From: Thereva unica
Lineage: Eukaryota; Arthropoda; Insecta; Diptera; Therevidae
Assembly (NCBI GenBank): GCA_949987705.1
Contig: OX465282.1
Coordinates: 2,096,501 to 2,160,500, forward strand
Direction of reading: 5' to 3'
DNA: 64,000 nt
In this document: positions 1-11,659 of the stretch, in pieces
How the letters are laid out: every line of letters begins with the position of its first letter
How positions within the stretch are numbered: the first letter of the stretch is position 1
Translations under genes and position numbers: made by a program
The notes under the pieces: generated by a model
The model's database searches: none
The model's input: the letters and a program-made list of their open reading frames with translations, nothing else
Told to the model about the DNA's origin: nothing

Positions 1-141
1 GAACGCAATCCATCAGCAAGTGTCTGTTGTGGAATCAAGTGCTACAAAAGTGGAACGGGAATTGTTTTGTGTTGAAGAAGTGTCAACGGAGTAACAAAGT
101 TGGTGTCGTGTCGTCGGCGAATTTAGTGAAATAACTTGAAA
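1..141 (+). other. 5' UTR / promoter-proximal region of Spase25
   Basis: This sequence precedes the Spase25 start codon without a competing long frame and reads like leader. I see no convincing TATA box; the transcription start may lie outside the window. The short minus-strand frame that overlaps it is a shadow. Confidence 0.5.
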
Positions 142-1114
142 ATGTCTACAAAAAGCAAGAAGGAAGAAAAACCAAATAAGCCTAGTGATGAGGTAAGTTC
201 TATGTGCATTATTAGATTTGGGATTTGGCTGCAAAATGCTTTCATTTCTGGACTTTAACATGTTTTAACCTTACGCTTGCCTAATGGACACGTCATGAAA
301 TTTGTTGTGGCTTTTCTTTTCACTTGCTATATTAAAAACCAGTTAATTAGATGTTTATGCATGTTATTTGGAGATCTAGAACTAATCCCCTTATTTTCTT
401 GCTTATCCTCTTCATCAAATGCTTGGCTTTTTTTATATCAAGCTGCAATTGGGCGGCAAAGGCTTGGGTTTTTTGTTTTCTATGAATTTATGCATTTCTA
501 GCAACTATTTTTCATCTTTCCACGATAAAATACACACAACAAAGTAATAACTTAAATTCTCAATCATCTTTCCCCACCAGCCAGTTAAAATAAACAAATG
601 GGACGGATCCGCAGTTAAACACGCACTCGATGATGCTGTAAAGAATGCCCTACTTGACCGGCCCAACTGTAGAGAACACTTCGGTCTCATCGATGGACGG
701 CTCTTCATTTGCGGCCTTGCCGTTGGAATAGCATTAGTCGCTCTAGCATGGGATCACAAGTATCCATTTCCACAATCGCGTTCCGTGCTTATCCTTTGCG
801 TTGCATCCTATTTTGTGCTGATGGGGCTCCTTACGCTCTATACGACATTCCGTGAGAAGGGAATCTTTGCTGTTGCGGTGCAAAATGATGGTAACAATAA
901 GAAGGTGTGGCAGGCCAGTTCGGAAATGAAGAAATACGATGATAAGTACACTTTGGTTCTGTCTGTTAAGGATTCGAAGTCCTTGAGGGAGGCATCCACT
1001 TCGAAGTCATGTGCTGGATTTATTGATGTCAATGGAGTTGTACTGGAGAATTTAGTTGCGAATGAACTGAATCGATTATACAATTCTCTTAGTTCGGAGA
1101 AGAAGGACAAGTAA
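142..1114 (+). CDS. Spase25: Signal peptidase complex subunit 2 (SPCS2 / Spase25), two exons
   Basis: Non-catalytic subunit of the ER signal peptidase complex, which removes signal peptides from proteins entering the ER. Exon 1 (142-192) gives 17 residues beginning [14 protein letters not shown] intron (193-580) with a pyrimidine-rich acceptor follows, then exon 2 (581-1114) in the same phase, ending in TAA. The joined protein is 194 residues, close to the roughly 200 of insect orthologues. Family signatures are [18 protein letters not shown] (residues 20-37), two membrane segments (about 57-74 and 84-106), [27 protein letters not shown] and [11 protein letters not shown] near the C-terminus. 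Both ends of SPCS2 face the cytosol in the known family. The start is the only ATG of the short first exon and lies upstream of a clean GTAAGT donor. Identification is firm; the exact first base of exon 2 is inferred from the acceptor and frame. Confidence 0.95.
193..580 (+). other. Spase25 intron 1
   Basis: The 388-bp intron starts GTAAGT and ends in a pyrimidine-rich CCCCACCAG acceptor. Its removal joins two phase-compatible exons of a recognised protein. It contains nothing else I can name. Confidence 0.9.
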
Positions 1115-1180
1115 AGTGTATTAGCGAATTTTGAAGAGTGAGGAAGATATTTTGTTTTTTTTTCTTGGAAAAGTACTATT

Positions 1181-1186
1181 AATAAA
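1181..1186 (+). terminator. Polyadenylation signal of Spase25
   Basis: A canonical AATAAA lies 67 bases after the TAA stop, in AT-rich 3' UTR, just before transposon sequence begins near 1230. Confidence 0.75.
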
Positions 1187-1229
1187 CTTAAAATAATTCT
1201 ATAAAAGGTTTTTTACTTAGATTATAAGT

Positions 1230-2312
1230 GAGGGTCTTTTACAGGAAACCCTGCAGATGGGGTCCCCGCCTTTCCTATCCTCCGTAAGTGGTAATTTAGG
1301 GCGCAGTGTTCGGTAATTAAGCCAACAAGTGCCCTAGCATCATTTCTACTGCACCCTAACAATTCCTTGGCCGTCTTAGGGGACGGGACGGAAAGGAACC
1401 GCTTAGAGTTGGCCAGTCCAGGCGCGGACCTTCAGCGTTCAGTATGTTTCATCAAAGTCCGATCGGCCAGGGCCCTTTGAAGCAAGCTGGTTGATGCCCT
1501 AATAGCCGGCTCTGGACTGGTGAGTGAAATAACGGAGCATCCGCACTTTCGTTGCGTTTGAAGCCCCGGTGACCCGGAATCCAGACAAGGGTAACTTGAT
1601 TGAGAACGCCCAGCTCACCTCAGTCCTAACGTTGGCTGTCCCAAACTAATTTCGACTTGGTCCTACAGGTCCATTTGCTATGGTAGGCCCTTCTTAAGTT
1701 CTCATTAGTGCACGCCAGTATAGCGTACACCTCTGCTTGAAAAACAGCTGCTAGGGTGCCTAGGCTTATCGCCCTGCTGAGGAGAATCTCTAGCGCTGCC
1801 GTCGGGGGAGCGCAGACGACCCCAGTGATGGAAAGGCAGGCCAATCTTTGAATTTTGCCTAAATTGGTTATGAAACCCTTAAGCGCCGCTCTGTGCCACC
1901 AAACTAGAGCTCCATAAGTTACCATGGGCCTAATGATGGTGTGCATATCCAGTACATGGTTTTCGGTTGCAAACCCCATGTGGAACCACAAGGTCTTCGC
2001 CAAGCCTACAGGGATCTGCGCGTCCTGCTTATCAGAGTGCCCATATACTGGTTCCAGTTGAGCTTGCCTTCTAGTCACACTTAAATATTTGGCTTGTTGT
2101 GAAAAGTCTATAGTTTTGCCTGCGTGTGTAGGTTTCGAAAGGCCCGGTAGTAATCGTTTCCTGGTGTAAGGAACCAGAATCGTTTTGCCGGGTTTTACTT
2201 AGCTTAGTAGTTGGCGTTGAAGATAAGTTTCCCTTATCGCCCTGTCGACAGTTTTCTCTATTGTCTTCAAGGCAAAGGAGGAGAGACTTTTCGGCCTGAA
2301 AGATTTAGCCGT
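1230..2312 (-). mobile_element. LINE (R1/LOA/I-like), 3' half: RT thumb, RNase H and C-terminus, degenerate
   Basis: On the minus strand this reads from the RT motif FRPKSLSS-F (about 2290) through QRLACLSITG and PTAALEILL, typical of this LINE group just before RNase H. An RNase H part follows with VFQAEVYAIL and, at about 1540-1600, VWIPGHRGF-NESAD. The tail LITEHCALNYH-RRIGKAG near 1290 is the start of the C-terminal region; the usual C-x2-C-H-C knuckle is missing. Stops and frameshifts are frequent. It is the downstream half of the element that continues at 4451-6290; the two halves are separated by an inverted-repeat DNA element. Confidence 0.85.
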
Positions 2313-4450
2313 TAGTCCATTCAAAACGCGGGGGGGGGGGGGTGTTCCAAAATAACACCGTTAAGAAAATCGAACCCTAAAGGTTTTTGGGGTCGCTGAT
2401 CATGAAAATCGAGGTCCCGCGGTCCTAAAATTAGGGCGTCACCCCTAAAAATGCAAAAAACACCCCTTTTTAGGGGGTTTTCGCGAATATTTCAGTAATA
2501 ATGAAAACTAATGCGATGAAATGTACTTTTTTTAATATTTATTGGCGAAGGTGGTTGATTTATACTAAATTAAGGCGAACTTTATGGTAACGGGTAGTCC
2601 TAAAGGGTTGAAACTACCCCTAAATCGGCCAAAAATGGCAAAAATTGTAAACATTTTTTTTTCAAGTTTATGCTTCAAATTCGAATGTGGGCGTACTGTC
2701 AGGCAAAAATAAATTAATTTCAACCTTTAAGGGGTTAAAATTACGCCTACTATAATAAAAACAACTTAATATAAAAAAATTTGCAAACATTTTTTTTCGC
2801 TTTTTGTTTGAAATTTGGTTCAAAAGGTATTATCAGCAAATTAATTTTTTCAAATCTTAAGGGGGTAAAACTACCCCCACATTAAAATTGTAATTGGAAC
2901 AAATTGAAATTTATTGTTTTGCATTAAAATTTTGTATTTGATGAAATATTATTAAAACATTTGGAAATTTTTTAACCCTCTTGAAGGAGTTAAACTTTAG
3001 GGGTAAATTGAAAAAAAAAATTTCTTTTCGTAGATTGCAATTTAAATTTTTTTAATGAATTGTTTGAATAAAAATCCTTTTTATTAGAAAATATAAATTG
3101 ATATACATATGTACATGTGTGTATGTTACGATGTGATAAATCTGGTTATTACGTAAAATCCCCGGGTATTATATAATTCTCAACTTGTAACGGCAAATAT
3201 AGGCCCAGGGCGAGCGGTGGCGGTCGTGCGGCGGGTAGGGCGGACATAAGAGATTGTGTCGCGGTAGGCATGTGGCGGGAGGGCAGGTGGAGGGAGGTGG
3301 TGTCGGCCGGCGTATGACGGATGGGCGCAGATGGTGGAAGGGTGCAGGCGGCGAAGGGCGGGTAGAGGCAGAAGGGATGTAGGTGAACGATATAGGGGGT
3401 AGGCGCAGGAAGGGCACACTTAGGGTGGGGGGGCGGTCATAGGAGGGCAGCAGGGGGGGGAAGGGATGAAGCCCGCGGCTGTGGGAAATACAGCGAACCT
3501 CAGCCTACCGCCGTCACCCATCTTCGCCCACGTCCCTTTGCAATTTTTTTTATATTAAGTTGTTTTTATTATAGTAGCGGTAGTTTTAACCCCTTAAGGA
3601 TTGAAAATAATTTATTTTTGCCTGACAGTAGGTACGCCCACAATCAAATTTGAAGCATAAACTTGGAAAATTTTTTTTTTACAATTTTTGCCATTTTTCG
3701 CCAATTTAGGGGTACTTTCAACCCTTTAGGAGTACCCCTTACCATTAAGTTCGCCTTAATTTAGTATAAATCAACCACCTTCGCAAATAAATATTAAAAA
3801 AGTGCATTTCATCGCATTAGTTTTCATTATTTCTGAAATAATCGCGAAAACCCCCTAAAAAGGGGTGTTTTTTGCATTTTTAGGGGTGGCGCCCTAGTTT
3901 TAGGACCGCGGGACCTCGATTTTCGTGATCAGCGACCCCAAAAACCTTTAGGGTTCGATTTTCTTAACGGTGTTGTTTTGGAACACCCCCCCCCTAGTTT
4001 TCAATGAACTATATTGTAGGGGTAGTTTTAACCCCTTAAGTTTTGAAAATAATTTATTTTTGCCTGACAGTACGCCCACAATCGAATTTGAAGCATAAAC
4101 TTGGAAAAAATTTGTTTTACAATTTTTGCCATTTTTCGCCAATTTAGGGGTACTTTCAACCCTTTAGGAGTACCCCTTACCATTAAGTTCGCCTTAATTT
4201 AGTATAAATCAACCACCTTCGCAAATAAATATTAAAAAAAGTGCATTTCATCGCATTAGTTTTCATTATTACTGAAATAATCGCGAAAACCCCCTAAAAA
4301 GGGGTGTTTTTTGCATTTTTAGAGGTGACGCCCTAATTTCAGGACCGCGGGACCTCGAGTTTCGTGATCAGCGACCCCAAAAACGTTTAGGGTTCGATTT
4401 TCTTAACGGTGTTATTTTGGAACACCATAACGCGCGTTTTGAATGGACTA
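2313..4450. mobile_element. 2.1-kb inverted-repeat DNA element inserted in a LINE, 3-bp CGT duplication
   Basis: Ends are TAGTCCATTCAAAACGCG (2313-2330) and its exact reverse complement (4433-4450). The inverted homology continues inward for about 470 bp (2341-2810 against 3540-3995), and a second right-arm copy follows in tandem (about 4000-4430). The flanks carry CGT on both sides (2310-2312, 4451-4453). Deleting the element plus one CGT rejoins the LINE RT frame with no gap relative to the related copy at 15250. The internal 2810-3540 part holds further GGGGTAAAA/AACCCCTTAAGG-type repeats and a G-rich island. No transposase frame is visible, so it is non-autonomous. The 3-bp duplication is compatible with PIF/Harbinger- or CMC-like elements; the superfamily is not settled. 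Confidence 0.85.
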
Positions 4451-6290
4451 CGTGGAGTAATCCGAACGCCCTGTATTAGGTATAAATGTTATGTTGACGT
4501 TCCTCCAGACAGATGAGATATAACCATTTGCGGAGGAAGCCCTGAACATTTTGCAGAGAAAGTGACTATTTCGCAGCCCTTCTGTGGCATAATGAAATAT
4601 ATCCCGTCTGCTCCAGGAGACTTGCATGATTTGAACGATCTAATCGCCTCCCTAATAGCTTCCCGATTAAACACGGTGTTTGCATCTGTCCAGGCAGTTT
4701 TGCTTACTTTAGAAAGTGGGCCTGTTAGCTGCTCAGCAGAAGTTGTGCTCCCATTTCAATAAATGGTTGTGCCTGGAGCATAATAATCAAGCTTTCTTCA
4801 CTAGACTGTGCGAAAGAACCATCGGTTCTCCTAATAGATCCAAGATCTCCCGATAAGCCCTTTAATAAGTCTTTGTGGATTTTTGCTGAGTCTCAAATGC
4901 CTTCCATACTCTTGCAGAAACTCCTCCAGCTATTTCTTTTGCTCACCTGATAGCCCTATTATAGGTCGTTAGCGAGCTGTTATAATTCTCCCTTCTTGGC
5001 TGCGTTGAATAGCTCTTTCGTAGTGAACATGAACTTGGATTGCTCGTTATTCCACTATAGAGTTTTTCTGTTACGCATCCTCATCAGAACGGGGCAATTA
5101 TTCTTGTAAACAGAAGTAACCGCCTTCGTAAGGAAGTCCGCGGATAGTTTTACATCCATCGTAGATTTGATTGAGTGCATGGAACCTTTCAATACGCTAC
5201 TATACGAGTCACTCAAGTAAGTGGCAACGTGTTGGGTGGCCAGCATGATGGCTATAACCTCACGTTTTCTACCGTTGTCGAAGGTAGGATCCGATTTAAT
5301 ATGTCGTTTAGTATGTAGGCAGTAGTTAAGAGGCAATCAAAAAGGTATTCACCCCTCTTGTTCACTCCACTACCGCTCCATCATGATGGGTGTTCGCATC
5401 ATATCCTACGATGATCTGCAGAATGCTCCTGTTAGAATGACTCATGATATCCTTGAGTTCTTCGGATGGTGGTGGGTTCCTGGAGTTGTAGGAGAGGTAT
5501 GCTGAGCATAAAATAATCATGCTCTTGCTTCCCAGCTTGGGCGACCAGCATCCTGCAAAGGGCCTTCCTAAGACCGAGACAGCCGAGACAGCCCTACTGT
5601 GTTGCAGGTTGCACTGTACCACCCGCATCCTGGGGTTGTTCCTGCTATTGTGAGCCAGCAGGTGCCTCTTTTTTTAAGCCAATCTCATTGACTTTAGTTC
5701 GGTCGAAGCCGTAGATTAGGGACATGCCCTGCTCTTTTAGCTGCACGAGCGATGAGCGTATGTCTAGAGTTTGACCGCTCTGATTCACCTTCCTACGCAT
5801 CACTTACCAAGAGCTCCAATTGGCTGGTTTTGTATTTCCATCCTGCGGAGCACCTGCTCCGGTTCCCTAGATGAGAGCCTCATCTCAGCTTGCTTGTGTT
5901 GAGTTGGTGAATTTTTCTTGGCCCAGCTGAGAAGTGCGTCTTCTGTGTTAGAAGGGTTTACTCTATTATTAATAACATCTTTAGGAACCCAGAATGCGCT
6001 TGAATTTGGGAAGGCTCTTCTCCTCGAGGTCCTTGAGATTGGACCCCTCCCAAACCTGCAGCCTGGCGACAGCATTCGTTAGCCATTGGCTGGTAGGTTC
6101 TAAGGCACTGGTGATCTTAATGAGACCTCCTGCCACCCTTACCCTCCAAAAACTGAGGTGGGCAATCGCCTTTAAGACTTTTTCCCACCTCAGTCAAGAT
6201 AGAATCGCAAATAAAGGAGGATTGCTCCTCAATCAATTTGCCGTCAGGGTAGTTGTCCAGGACTGCTTTCTCCGGTCGAAGTTTTAATGT
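4451..6290 (-). mobile_element. LINE (R1/LOA/I-like), 5' half: ORF1 remnant, endonuclease and start of RT
   Basis: Read on the minus strand from the right, the order is an ORF1-like stretch (about 5800-6290; a piece with EPEQVLRRMEIQN), an apurinic-type endonuclease with MRVVQCNLQHSRA (5628 downward), CSAYLSYNS, PPPSEELKD and GYDANTHH, and an RT opening with SFKSCKSPGADGI (4489-4674) and FIPNTGRS (about 4460-4500). The order is that of a normal two-ORF LINE. Multiple stops and frameshifts make it dead. The same family recurs at 11890-12794 (ORF1) and 15250-16745 (RT to 3' end). Confidence 0.85.
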
Positions 6291-6319
6291 TGACTACTCT
6301 GGTTAATTCGTTCGGGTCG

Positions 6320-6625
6320 AGATTGGTCTCTATCACTCTACCTAGGCGCCAGGAGGTAAATTATCTTCTTTTAGTAAAACTAATATACCTGGTTCAATAT
6401 TCTTGGCGCTCTTCGACCACTTGTACCTATTTTGAAGTTCTTGGAGATATTCTTTGGACCATCGCATCCAGAATTCCTGATGGATGACTTTAACTAGATT
6501 CCATAGTTTTAGTAGCGACAGTCCGGTGTTGTGTTAACTTCTGGGCATGGCTGTTAGCGCTTCTCCTATAAGGAAATGGACCTGGAGTCAGTACTTCCAG
6601 ATCAATTGGACACTGGTGATACTGG
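6320..6625 (-). mobile_element. Bel/Pao LTR retrotransposon, integrase C-terminal fragment
   Basis: Minus-strand translation gives LTPGPFPIGEALTAMP, then FWMRWSKEYLQELQ-RYKW (around 6415-6475) and PGILVLLKEDNLPPG (around 6343-6400). This order is diagnostic of the C-terminal end of Bel/Pao pol. A stop follows immediately and one frame change is needed upstream. No LTR is recognisable nearby. Confidence 0.8.
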
Positions 6626-6784
6626 CGTTAGAGGTTGAAAATTGCATCTATATGATCCATAGCATAGTTTTTCTTGAGACAATTAGGCACACTGTAGGAC
6701 TCGAAGGAAATGATATTTTCCGAATTTGGCTGCAGCTTTATAGATGCCTCCGAAATTTGAGAATTTGTAGAAAGCTTCGTTTCC

Positions 6785-6860
6785 CGGATTATTTTAGTGC
6801 CCGGGAAACGGGAAAAATAAAATAATTTTTCGCGGGATTCCCGGGAACCCGGGAACAATG
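6785..6860. repeat. CCCGGGAA-type short palindromic repeat
   Basis: Several copies of CCCGGGAA-like words occur close together. This degenerate simple repeat produces artefactual FPGSRESR-type translations. Confidence 0.5.
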
Positions 6861-7051
6861 GAATCTATTATTAGTGAAGTGGTAATTAGGGGGAACAATT
6901 AGTGTTGAAAAATATATGAATAACTCATTTAAGACAAGATACAAGTAAATTAAATTCAAAAGTATTCATAATTTAACAAAACTAATAATAATAAACATCT
7001 TTTGAAATAAACAATCATAACATGAAAAACTATTGCATTAACAAACGTAAC

Positions 7052-7140
7052 GTGTTTGCAGTTGGTTCGGAAAATGCCAATGACGAAGTCTGCCAATACC
7101 AAATGGGCCGACATGTGAACACCAACGAGGCCCTGTGACG
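7052..7140 (+). mobile_element. Helitron Rep/helicase protein fragment
   Basis: The plus-strand frame reads DEVCQYQMGRHVNTNEAL and then meets TGA where the family normally has tryptophan. This resembles the block linking the Helitron-like N-terminal domain to the Pif1-type helicase (DEV-QYQ-GRYV-NEAVWR). Homology fades immediately afterwards. It is a short, dead fragment. Confidence 0.55.
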
Positions 7141-7639
7141 TTTAGGCGGCCATGTATCCGAAGCGCGTAGCCGCTCGAATACGCTTCCAGTGGACGACCA
7201 GCCTTAGGCGGGAATTCCCGAGAACGACTCTCTTGAATGTATCACCAAGTGAAGGTGGCTCTAAAGATCGAGGAACTTTTCTTGTTTCTTTGGCTGTCTG
7301 AAGGATTGCTTACAGCAGGCACCTCAGAGAGGTTGAGAAGTTAGAGGTGAATGAATCAACCTCCTTTTTGAGAAGGCCCACTCCGTTGAAGGAGTCTTTG
7401 GAGTGGAGCTTTAGAAGTATAGTTACCTGTAGTAGATTCTGCAGGCTCTCACCATATCGCCTCTAGGTAGTACTTTTTGAAAGTCTCAACTCTTTATTGT
7501 AACCTGTTAGGGTGAACCTGTGTTTTCCCTTTGCTCAGCATGTTGTGTCCTATTGAACGATATTGAACGACGACACTTGGCCTTTATATGCCCATTGTAT
7601 GCCCTTGTGTATAGCTCAGTACTATGCCATTTAAATCTT

Positions 7640-7766
7640 TAGGTCAAGTTTGGCCGTCCTGGAGCCGAATGTGCTTCTGTTAAAAATGGTTAAAAACTTT
7701 ACGGCCGTCATATGTCCGTTAAAAACCCAAGCGGCCGGTGTTTGCCAGTTGTAAGGCCATTTTTTA
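7640..7766. repeat. Fragment of the CCGAGTAAAAATAAA inverted-repeat family
   Basis: Ends in TTTATTTATACTCGGG after ACGGCCGTCATATG and AAGCGGCC-GTGTTTGCC. The same order occurs at 34460-34580, about 32240-32420 and 49310-49395. The left terminus was not found. Confidence 0.5.
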
Positions 7767-7847
7767 TTTATACTCGGGCACACACTGAGCTGATAGAGGC
7801 GGCGAGCAGGTCTGATTTTGAGGCCACAAGTCCCTGAAAGTTAGATC

Positions 7848-9660
7848 TATCCATCCATCCAATGGCGCTACAGCCCAAATCGAGCCTTGGCCTCCTCTAA
7901 GGCATTTCTCCAAGTTTGACGGTTCCGGTGTTGAGTATTGACTCTGCGTCAGCCATCACAGAGTCGATCCATCACCTCCTGGGTCTACCTACTGGCCTAC
8001 TTCCCGAAATTTCTGATGCCATAAGCCGTTTTGGGATACGATTGTCCTCCATCCTGATTACATGGCCGGCTAGTCTCAGTCTGTTAATTTTAATTATAGT
8101 TGAGAGTTGTGGGTCGTCAAAAATTTCATACAACTCGTTGTTGTATCTCCTTCGCCATATTCCATCCTCTCTGGTTGGGCCTATTATGCATCTGAGAATT
8201 TTCCTCTCAAATCTGTTGACTCGTTCCTCTATGTCCTGGGTCATAGTCCAAGTCTCGCTACCATAACACAGTACTGGTCGTATTACTGTTTTGTAGAGTG
8301 AGCGTTTCGTTTTCTTGAGCACAAATCTTGAGTGCAGGATTTGTTTTTGGGCATAAAAGGCTCTATTAGCCAGTAATATTCGTCTGGTTATTTCTTCTTT
8401 TTCTTCGTTTCTTTTTGTGATTGTAGACCCAAGGTACACTGCTTTATCGATTACTTCTAGGTTATGTTCGTCGATGGTTATATTTCTTCCCATTCTAAAT
8501 CTTCCTGCTCTGGATTGTAGCATCTCCTTCGTTTTCTCTTCATTTATTTTCAAGCCTAGGTCCTTTGCCGCCTCTTTTAATGCGACATAAGCTTCTTTTG
8601 CTGACCAAAAAGGACCTTCCCACGATGCTCATGTCATCCGCATATCCTAGTAATTGTGTAGCTATTGACGCACTTATCTGGACTGGCGTTTTTATTATCA
8701 CCCATTCTAGGGTCAGGTTGAAAAGCATGGGGGCTGGTCTATCTCCTTGTCTAAGTCCTTGTCGTACTTCGAACTCCTCTGTTATAACATTTTAGATCCT
8801 TACTTTCGCCAGTGAGCTATTCGTTGTGCATTTGATCAATTGTACCAACTTTTAGGGGACTCCTAATTCCAATAAGATCTCGTATCTCTCTGTTTATTGA
8901 GTCATATTGCCTGTTGAAAGTCGACAAATATCTGGTATACATCTACATTCCTTTCCCAGGCTTTCTCCAGAATTTGCCTTAAGGTCAGCAGTTGGTCCGA
9001 TGTTGGCCTAAAATCAGCTTGCAATATTCTCCTATAAGGCCTTCCGTTATAGGTTCTAGTTTTTGTTCCATAAGGATTGTGAAGGTTTTGTAGCTGGTAC
9101 TGCCTCTGTAGTTTTTGCAGGTTAATTTATCTCCTTTCTTGTATATTGGACATATAATCGCTTTCTTCCAGTCCTCTGGTATAACTTCTTCCTGCCAGAT
9201 GGTGCATATGAGTTATATGGCTCGTAATATTGGGGTCCTCTTTCTTTTACCAGCTCAGCTGGGAAGAGGCGCGTAAAACTGTGGTTGCAGATGCTGCCTG
9301 CTTGACGTTCAAAAAGCAAGGATATGGGGGTTTTAACTTTATGGGTTTCAATATATTTTGGCGCCAGGGGCAATTCGACCCAGCTGCCCCTCTTACTAGA
9401 TTGGTATAGCGTTCGCAGGTTCCATGTAAAAATTCCAAATTCATTGCCTGCGTTTGTCAGTTCGTGGTTGTGCTATCCGTCCGGTCCAAGGCTCTGCTGT
9501 AGGGTCCATAGCAATTTGTATTACCAGGAGGATTGCTCGTCTTTCGCTGGTTTGCGGGATTATTGCGTCCCGCACTTGCTACTACCGTCATTGGTTGTTC
9601 ATCCAGTGGGCATCATACCAAGGTGACGGCTCAATTTTGCCCACCTGTATTAAATAAAAA
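7848..9660 (-). mobile_element. RTE-like LINE (family A), internally deleted
   Basis: On the minus strand the 5' side (9445-9400) opens an endonuclease with FTWNLRTLYQS. Sequence then jumps to an RT opening resembling PAELVKERGPQ (about 9240), KKGDKLTCKNYRGS (about 9110), the catalytic YADD (8540-8728) and a long C-terminal frame (7972-8553) with INEEKTKEM, YLGSTIT, YGSETWT and RLAGHVIRMEDNRIPKRL. The 3' end is TGTAGCGCCATTGGATGGAT, a GGAT simple tail seen as ATCC repeats at 7849-7861. Most of the endonuclease is absent, so an internal deletion is inferred. A shorter copy with the same end lies at 45101-45381. Confidence 0.85.
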
Positions 9661-11394
9661 ATGTGATTTAAGTTTAAATTTATGAAATTGTTTTTAAATT
9701 TCGAGCTAAGTGATAAAAGTAAAAAGTTTCTTCTGTTTAAATGTTAATTCCGCAACATTCGACCATGACCTTTCTAAAAATGATTCGGGGATATTCTAAA
9801 TTTATAACTCCTAAACTGGGAAACAACTTAATTCATGAAACAACTTCACCGTCTTTAAAATAAAACAATTACTATCGATTTTCTCTTTTTTTTTGCTAAA
9901 TCCTCTTTTAAAGTTTATTAAGTTAAAGAAAAATGTTGCGCAAATCTTTTTTTAAAATTTGATAAAGAAGTTCAAACCTCTTCTTACCATAGCGAACCAG
10001 AAAACGGAAATTTTTTAAGTATCTTAAAACTTATGAGTGAAAAATTGCGATGATGGTGGTTGTGGAGGTGGACCAGGACAAGATGGGGAAAGTATGAATT
10101 TCTTTAAGTCGCTTACATTAAGTTATACTCTCATAAAATACTAAGAAGAAAAATGAATTATTATGGTAATTGCTTATGGCAGCCTCTCTAACCAAAATTG
10201 TGTCTTCTTTTAATTAAAGCAGCGAAAAAAATGCATATTTATATCCTATAGAGGAGGGGTATATGACGAAAGTCTTGTGTGTCTGTTTCGTGATAAAATT
10301 ACCATCTTCATTAGAATCCTCCTAACCCTATAAGAAGAACCTCGACAAATACTAAAGTACCATCAATTTATAACGCCAAAACGGACTTTATAATTACTTT
10401 AGGTGTCGTGCAATTCCTTCCATTTTTTCCTTGGTGAAAATCCTTATAAAAGGAACAGGAACGATCTGCCTTTGGGTACCAGGAAAAGAAGATTTTTTTA
10501 TATGTGCACATTTATCCTATAGAGAAGCCCACAAAGATTCACAAGTATCACGCAGGGAAATAAATCGATTTTTATTTTGTGTACGTGGAAACACACGAAC
10601 GTTACAGAAATACATATTATATTCCGGAAAGGTGCGAATTCCCGGTAAGTTACCTTTTTTTATGAAAGTCAAACATACTCGTATGTATATACAACACACC
10701 CCCGCTCGTGATAGACGACGAATAAAATGGGAAAATTGTGTGTCTGCTTGAGAAGGAGTAATATGATGGTACAAAATGAATTTCCGGCGGTGTTGAGGAT
10801 TTAAAATGGCTTTATCAGGACTTTATTGAACTAATCACTGAGTGGTCTGTTAAGGGCCCACTAAAAGGGTAGTCTTACCTGCGCTATCCTGCTGGGATTT
10901 TGAATAATTAAATTGACTTTCAAAGGTTTTGTAATGTGGGAGTTTTTTTTGTTGTATTTACCTTACTAGGTAGCCTATTGTAGGATTTTCAGTTTGGTGT
11001 CTTAAAACCTGTTAAAAATTCGATGATGTGACAGGATGGAATCGTAGAATTGATGTTGACATTGAAGGTATTTCTTGAGGATATATGATTTATTCAAAGA
11101 TTCACGAGAATTTCATGGGTTGAAGAGAGAAGGTGATAAGTGCCTACGGTGATGTGTTTGATTTTACGCACTTTTAAGCTTCTCTTTTCATATTTAGTGG
11201 AAAGTCTAGTGATGCGTAAGAATCAATATGTTTCGACATTCTTATGTGATATTTTTTTAAGTGGCAGTTTCGCCTTCACATTTTGTAGTATCAGTCCGTT
11301 ATGTTGTACGAGTTATCGTGCAAGGTTTTTTTCGTGGCTGGGTGAGGTACTGGGTCCAAAGGAACCGCCATCACTTGCTTGGCCCACGTAGTAC
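9661..11394. other. No recognisable feature
   Basis: AT-rich sequence without a convincing coding signal. Frames such as the one at 10431-10751 resemble no family I know and show no supporting splice or composition pattern. Probably decayed intergenic or repeat DNA. Confidence 0.4.
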
Positions 11395-11600
11395 ACCTCT
11401 ACCCGCCATCAAACTAAAACCCCCTAAATTACCATGGGCCTAATGATGGTGGTGAATATCCAGAATATAGCGGCCTTCGGCTGTAAACCCTATGTTAACC
11501 CCCAAACTCTGCAGCAAGCACACAGATATCTGCGTGCCGTGCTAATCAGAGTATTCATCGATCCACCGATCTCCTCCTCCCGGACCCACCCAGTTGTATA
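11395..11600 (-). mobile_element. R1/LOA/I-like LINE fragment (RT to RNase H linker)
   Basis: Contains TTACCATGGGCCTAATGATGG and downstream words colinear with 1890-2050 of the LINE copy at the left of the window, in the same (minus) orientation, at roughly 70 percent identity by eye. No open frame remains. Confidence 0.65.
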
Positions 11601-11659
11601 ATGCGTTATCCTAATATGGAGGCTCTGTAAAGATGGACCTGCCTACTGCCATACTCGTA

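Noticed and set aside
3169..3419. Two overlapping proline-rich frames
   Set aside because: Both come from the G-rich island of the inverted-repeat element and have no family resemblance.
10431..10751. 106-codon plus-strand frame
   Set aside because: No recognisable family, overlapped by a minus frame of similar length, flanked by AT-rich decayed DNA.
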